9,508 nt of DNA, from NCBI GenBank assembly GCA_027294925.1, contig JAPULM010000282.1, positions 1-9,508 of the forward strand. Direction: 5' to 3'. This DNA comes from a bacterium (GTDB taxonomy: Bacteria; Tectomicrobia; Entotheonellia; Entotheonellales; Entotheonellaceae). Positions 6,653-9,508 of this stretch are shown here, one piece after another. Each line of letters starts with the position of its first letter. Position 1 is the first letter of the stretch. A model generated the notes under the pieces. That model did no database searches. It was not told the DNA's origin and saw only the letters and a program-made list of their open reading frames with translations. The position numbers were made by a program, and so were the translations under genes.

Positions 6653-6677
6653 GACAAGACAGGTAATTTGCCTTGTC
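6653..6677. promoter_or_regulatory. Inverted repeat in the divergent region between the nrtS-like and hydrolase genes
   Basis: GACAAG (6653-6658) and CTTGTC (6672-6677) form 6-base arms around 13 bases. It lies about 90 bases from each start codon in the 206-base gap 6564-6769, a position that would let one regulator act on both divergent genes. I see no strong promoter in this gap. The best plus-strand candidate is TTGCGT (6686-6691) with TATTCA (6711-6716), but the spacer is 19. The dyad could be chance. Confidence 0.2.
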
Positions 6678-6769
6678 GTGTCTGCTTGCGTCCATGCCGC
6701 ACCTATGTTCTATTCAATGTACACCTGGTTGAATTTTTGCTCAGCGCCGAGTGAGGAGATAAGTCGACA

Positions 6770-8248
6770 GTGAATCCATTTGCGCCACGCACCTATGGCT
6801 CGCTGCTGCGTGTCACGGATCGGGTGTATATCTTCCGTAATATCGTCAATAGCGCCGTTGTGTTTGGCGATGACGCCATCGCCGTTATTGACACGCAGGT
6901 CAGTGCATCATCGGCTAGCCGCCTGTTGCGACAGATTCGCGACATGTCCGACAAGCCCATTCGATATGCGATTAACACGCATTACCATTGGGATCATACC
7001 GGCGGTAACTACGTGTTTAAAGACGCCGGCGCAACCGTGCTTTCCAGCGCCAAAACCTATGAGTTTATTCAACTGCGCACCCCGCGCCAGAAGGCCTTTC
7101 TGTCATCACGCGGGTTTGAGCTGGGGGCAGACCCCTATTTGGCCGACGAAACAATAGCTGAATCCCGTGAACTTGAGCTTGGCAACCAACGATTATGCTT
7201 GCAACATCTTGGTTGTGCGGAAACCGATGATGCCATGGCAATCCACCTGCCGCAGGAAAGTTGCGTGGTCGTCGGGGACACGGTGATGACGGGCAGCTTC
7301 CCCATTTTCGGGCAACCTGTGATGAATGAAGGGTTAATGGGCAGTCCTGAATGGTTAAATACGATCAGCGCCATTCAGCGTTTGCAGCCTGAACATATCT
7401 TACCAGGGCATGGTCCGGTTGCTTATGAGCAGGAAATTGATTTGCTGAAACGCATTCAGCAATTTTTTCTCGATGAAGTGGCGGCGCGAGTAGCGCGTCA
7501 GATGCCCTTGTCGGCCCTCTTAACAGACCTTGAAAACCGGTTGCCGGACTGGATCACCAGCATTCCGGTAACTTGGGGTACGCCACGCTACGCAATCTTG
7601 CGTGTGTATCGGGGCTTGGTTGACGATCCGCAAGGTGAAGCGGGCTGGCAACATGTGAAGCCATCCGCCATTCCTATTGGCGATAGTGAAACAGTCGACG
7701 CCGCTTGTACGGCGCTTACAGATTTGCATGCCTTGCATGACGTTGCCCGTGAGTTTGAGGAAGGCGGTGACCTGGGTAGCGCGGTGCTTGTCGCGCGCCG
7801 TGCCAGCACCGTTTTGCCTGAGCAGCCTGCTGCCTGGATGTTCCTTGCCGAGTTACTGTTGCGTGGTTCGCGTCAGGTGCCTAGCGTGCTTGAAAAAGGT
7901 GATTTCTTTTTCGAAGCCCAACAGGCGTTGCAGCGCGCTTTGCAAGTTGCCCCGCATGACCTATCAGTACGTCTTGCCCTGGGGCGCTTCGACGTCATGC
8001 GGGCCTATCGTAACGGCGACGACCCGGCGTCCGGGGTGGCCCATCTGCAACAGGTGATTGATTACGTTCATACACCGCCTGCGTCGCAAGGCCCAAGCAG
8101 GGCGTTGTTAGCCCAGGCCCACTTTTATATCGGCATGGGACACCGCACGGTTGGCGATGAGCGACAGGCCATGGCAAGTTTTCAAAAAGCGCTCGACCAT
8201 CTTCCGACCTTTGAACCGGCACGTCTAGCCCAACAAGAGACAGCGTAA
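6770..8248 (+). CDS. MBL-fold metallo-hydrolase, alkylsulfatase (SdsA1)-like, with C-terminal helical/TPR part
   Basis: A 492-residue protein with no visible signal peptide, so probably cytoplasmic. Residues 10-240 are a metallo-beta-lactamase fold: DDAIAVIDTQ (34-43), THYHWDHTGGN (70-80), ETDDAMAIHLP (151-161), VVVGDTV (166-172) and LPGHGP (211-216). Predicted ligands are His71, His73, Asp75, His76, Glu151, Asp170 and His214. Most MBL hydrolases have His where this has Glu151. Glu at that place, with this spacing, is the arrangement of SdsA1-type alkylsulfatases. Residues 259-300 (LPDW, then WGTPRYAILRVYRGLVDD at 269-286) resemble the start of the alkylsulfatase dimerisation region. The helical segment 325-400 and a clear TPR motif at 447-480 follow. 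It is shorter than SdsA1 (roughly 650 residues), and I see no SCP2-like C-terminal domain. The start is GTG 6770 with AGGAG 11 bases upstream; the next in-frame ATG is too far in. It is followed after 19 bases by the racemase-like gene, presumably one operon. Sulfatase activity is inferred; another ester or phosphate substrate is possible. Confidence 0.85.
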   Translation: MNPFAPRTYGSLLRVTDRVYIFRNIVNSAVVFGDDAIAVIDTQVSASSASRLLRQIRDMSDKPIRYAINTHYHWDHTGGNYVFKDAGATVLSSAKTYEFIQLRTPRQKAFLSSRGFELGADPYLADETIAESRELELGNQRLCLQHLGCAETDDAMAIHLPQESCVVVGDTVMTGSFPIFGQPVMNEGLMGSPEWLNTISAIQRLQPEHILPGHGPVAYEQEIDLLKRIQQFFLDEVAARVARQMPLSALLTDLENRLPDWITSIPVTWGTPRYAILRVYRGLVDDPQGEAGWQHVKPSAIPIGDSETVDAACTALTDLHALHDVAREFEEGGDLGSAVLVARRASTVLPEQPAAWMFLAELLLRGSRQVPSVLEKGDFFFEAQQALQRALQVAPHDLSVRLALGRFDVMRAYRNGDDPASGVAHLQQVIDYVHTPPASQGPSRALLAQAHFYIGMGHRTVGDERQAMASFQKALDHLPTFEPARLAQQETA

Positions 8249-8255
8249 TCGATAC

Positions 8256-8260
8256 GGGAG
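8256..8260 (+). promoter_or_regulatory. Ribosome-binding site inside the two-gene operon
   Basis: GGGAG lies seven bases before ATG 8268, in the 19-base gap after the hydrolase stop (TAA 8246-8248). There is no room for a promoter or terminator here, so the two genes should share one mRNA and may be translationally coupled. Confidence 0.7.
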
Positions 8261-8267
8261 CCAACGC

Positions 8268-9479
8268 ATGGCATCTGCATTGGATGGCATCAAAATCTTA
8301 GAGTTGTCGCGGGTATCGCCAGGGGCATTTTGTACCATGATGTTGGCCGACATGGGCGCCGAGGTGCTAAAAATTGAGACGCCACCCAGCCTCCTACCCG
8401 GCGCTTCAGGGGTTTCGGCGACGGACGAGCGGCAGGCTGCTTTCAGCTATGTCAACCGGAACAAACGCAGCTTGGCCCTAAACCTCAAGGCGCCGCAAGG
8501 ACAAAAGATTCTCCATCAACTTGTCGCCACCACAGATGTCTTGCTCGAAGGCTTTCGCCCCGGTGTCATGCAGCGTCTCAATGCCGACTACGACACCTTG
8601 AGCCGCATCAATCCACGCTTGGTGTATTGCTCCCTCAGCGGTTTTGGCCAAAGTGGTCCGTATCGCGACCTACCAGCCCACGATCTCAATTATCTGTCCA
8701 TCAGCGGCGTGCTCGATTTGATTGGACCCAACGCCGAAGCGCCACCCGCCATTCCTCTCAATTTGATTGCGGACTACGGTGGTGCCGCGATGCACGGCAT
8801 GCTAGGCATTCTACTCGCGTTGCACGCCCGCCATCAAAGTGAGCGCGGACAGCATGTTGATGTGTCGTACCTGGACAGCACCATTTCTTTACTCTCCGCC
8901 ACCTTGCTAGCGCAGACCTTCTTTACCGATGGCCTGGTACCGCAGCGGGGCGCCGGTCCGTATTCCGGCCAGTACGCGTTCTACACCACTTATGAAACGA
9001 AAGACGGCAAACTGCTCTCTGTCGGCTGCACCGAACCCTGGTTGTGGCGCAATCTTTGTAACGCTCTCGATCGCCCCGCCTTGGCGCCGTTCTATCGCCA
9101 TGAAGAGCACCTCAAGCGCCCCCCCAACGCGGAAGAGGTTGAGGTACGTGAGCAATTACAAGTCATTTTTCGCCAGCGTAGCCGAGACCAGTGGGTAGAC
9201 TTTTTGCGCGATAAAAACGTCTGTATTGGCGCCGTTCATACCGTGGCAGAGGTATTTGACGATCCGCAGGTACAACATCGTCAGATGTTGGTGGCGCACG
9301 AATCGGCAACGCATGGCACGGTGCGCCAGGTCGGTATTGGCTTAAAACTCAGCGACACGCCGGGTGGCGTCCGTCATCTAGGCCCTTATCTCGGCCAGCA
9401 CACGGCGGACGTGTTGGCCGAACTGGGGTATGTTCAGGAAGACGTTGCACGCCTGCGAGAGCAGGCCGTGGTGGGTTAA
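8268..9479 (+). CDS. CaiB/BaiF (family III) CoA-transferase fold enzyme, alpha-methylacyl-CoA racemase type
   Basis: A 403-residue cytoplasmic enzyme of the family III CoA-transferase superfamily. The N-terminal CoA-binding part has LDGIKILELSRVSPGAFCTM (5-24), LADMGAEVLKIE (26-37), NRNKRSLALNLK (63-74) and EGFRPGVMQRL (94-104), then SGFGQSGPYRD (124-134). The middle has AHDLNYLSISG (137-147), IADYGGAAM (167-175) and GCTEPWLW (253-260). In alpha-methylacyl-CoA racemase (MCR of Mycobacterium tuberculosis) the catalytic residues are His126, Asp156 and Glu241. Here His138, Asp169 and Glu256 fall in the same motifs with nearly the same spacing. That favours a racemase/epimerase acting on 2-methylacyl-CoA thioesters over a true CoA transferase. 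It is longer than MCR (about 360). The extra length may lie around residues 38-56 and 265-290, judged from memory. ATG 8268 has GGGAG seven bases before it. It is the second gene of an operon with the MBL hydrolase. After its stop, bases 9480-9508 hold nothing recognisable. Confidence 0.88.
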   Translation: MASALDGIKILELSRVSPGAFCTMMLADMGAEVLKIETPPSLLPGASGVSATDERQAAFSYVNRNKRSLALNLKAPQGQKILHQLVATTDVLLEGFRPGVMQRLNADYDTLSRINPRLVYCSLSGFGQSGPYRDLPAHDLNYLSISGVLDLIGPNAEAPPAIPLNLIADYGGAAMHGMLGILLALHARHQSERGQHVDVSYLDSTISLLSATLLAQTFFTDGLVPQRGAGPYSGQYAFYTTYETKDGKLLSVGCTEPWLWRNLCNALDRPALAPFYRHEEHLKRPPNAEEVEVREQLQVIFRQRSRDQWVDFLRDKNVCIGAVHTVAEVFDDPQVQHRQMLVAHESATHGTVRQVGIGLKLSDTPGGVRHLGPYLGQHTADVLAELGYVQEDVARLREQAVVG

Positions 9480-9508
9480 AAACAGTGCAACAGAGCTCCC
9501 TCATAAAA

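Noticed and set aside
7135..8264. Minus-strand and other-frame open frames within the MBL hydrolase gene
   Set aside because: They overlap a continuous frame with full MBL motifs and a TPR. No independent start signals or known motifs were seen.

Overview
The window reads as a stretch of a free-living, probably Gram-negative bacterial chromosome of mid GC content (about 53-55% by eye). All genes look intact, are closely packed and have plausible Shine-Dalgarno sites. I see no transposase, integrase, CRISPR array, tRNA or rRNA. The lineage is not fixed by anything here. The mix of an ABC family-5 substrate-binding protein, a COG3964 amidohydrolase, a fused NrtS transporter and a CaiB/BaiF-type CoA enzyme would suit an uncultured Proteobacteria- or Tectomicrobia-like organism, but that is a guess.

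Left half, all minus strand, read right to left. pheS (5588-4542) and pheT (4434-1966) encode the alpha and beta subunits of phenylalanyl-tRNA synthetase. After a 273-base gap comes a COG3964-type amidohydrolase/esterase (1692-475). After a further 173 bases comes the start of a periplasmic family-5 (peptide/nickel-type) ABC substrate-binding protein, cut off by the window edge at base 1. Candidate sigma70-like promoters lie before pheS, the amidohydrolase and the binding protein, so these are probably three transcription units rather than one operon. The last promoter has a near-perfect 16-base palindrome over its -10 box.

Middle. A 167-base divergent promoter region (5589-5755) separates pheS from a small plus-strand gene (5756-6064). 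That gene encodes a 102-residue acidic protein with a CPCC motif and a coiled coil. It converges, with only 7 bases between stop codons, on a minus-strand gene (6563-6072) for a four-helix membrane protein made of two NrtS repeats, a small nitrate/nitrite transporter family.

Right half, plus strand. After a second divergent gap (6564-6769) comes a two-gene operon. The first gene encodes a metallo-beta-lactamase-fold hydrolase. Its metal-site pattern (HxHxDH, then Glu, Asp, His) and C-terminal helical/TPR part resemble the alkylsulfatase (SdsA1) branch. The second, 19 bases downstream, encodes a family III CoA-transferase-fold enzyme with the His/Asp/Glu set of alpha-methylacyl-CoA racemase. 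Together they suggest catabolism of a (possibly sulfated or esterified) branched substrate into acyl-CoA metabolism; this is inference.

I found no clearly new multi-gene system. The items most worth a second look are the SdsA-like hydrolase plus racemase operon, the internally duplicated NrtS protein, the unfamiliar CPCC/coiled-coil protein, and the palindromes at the promoters.
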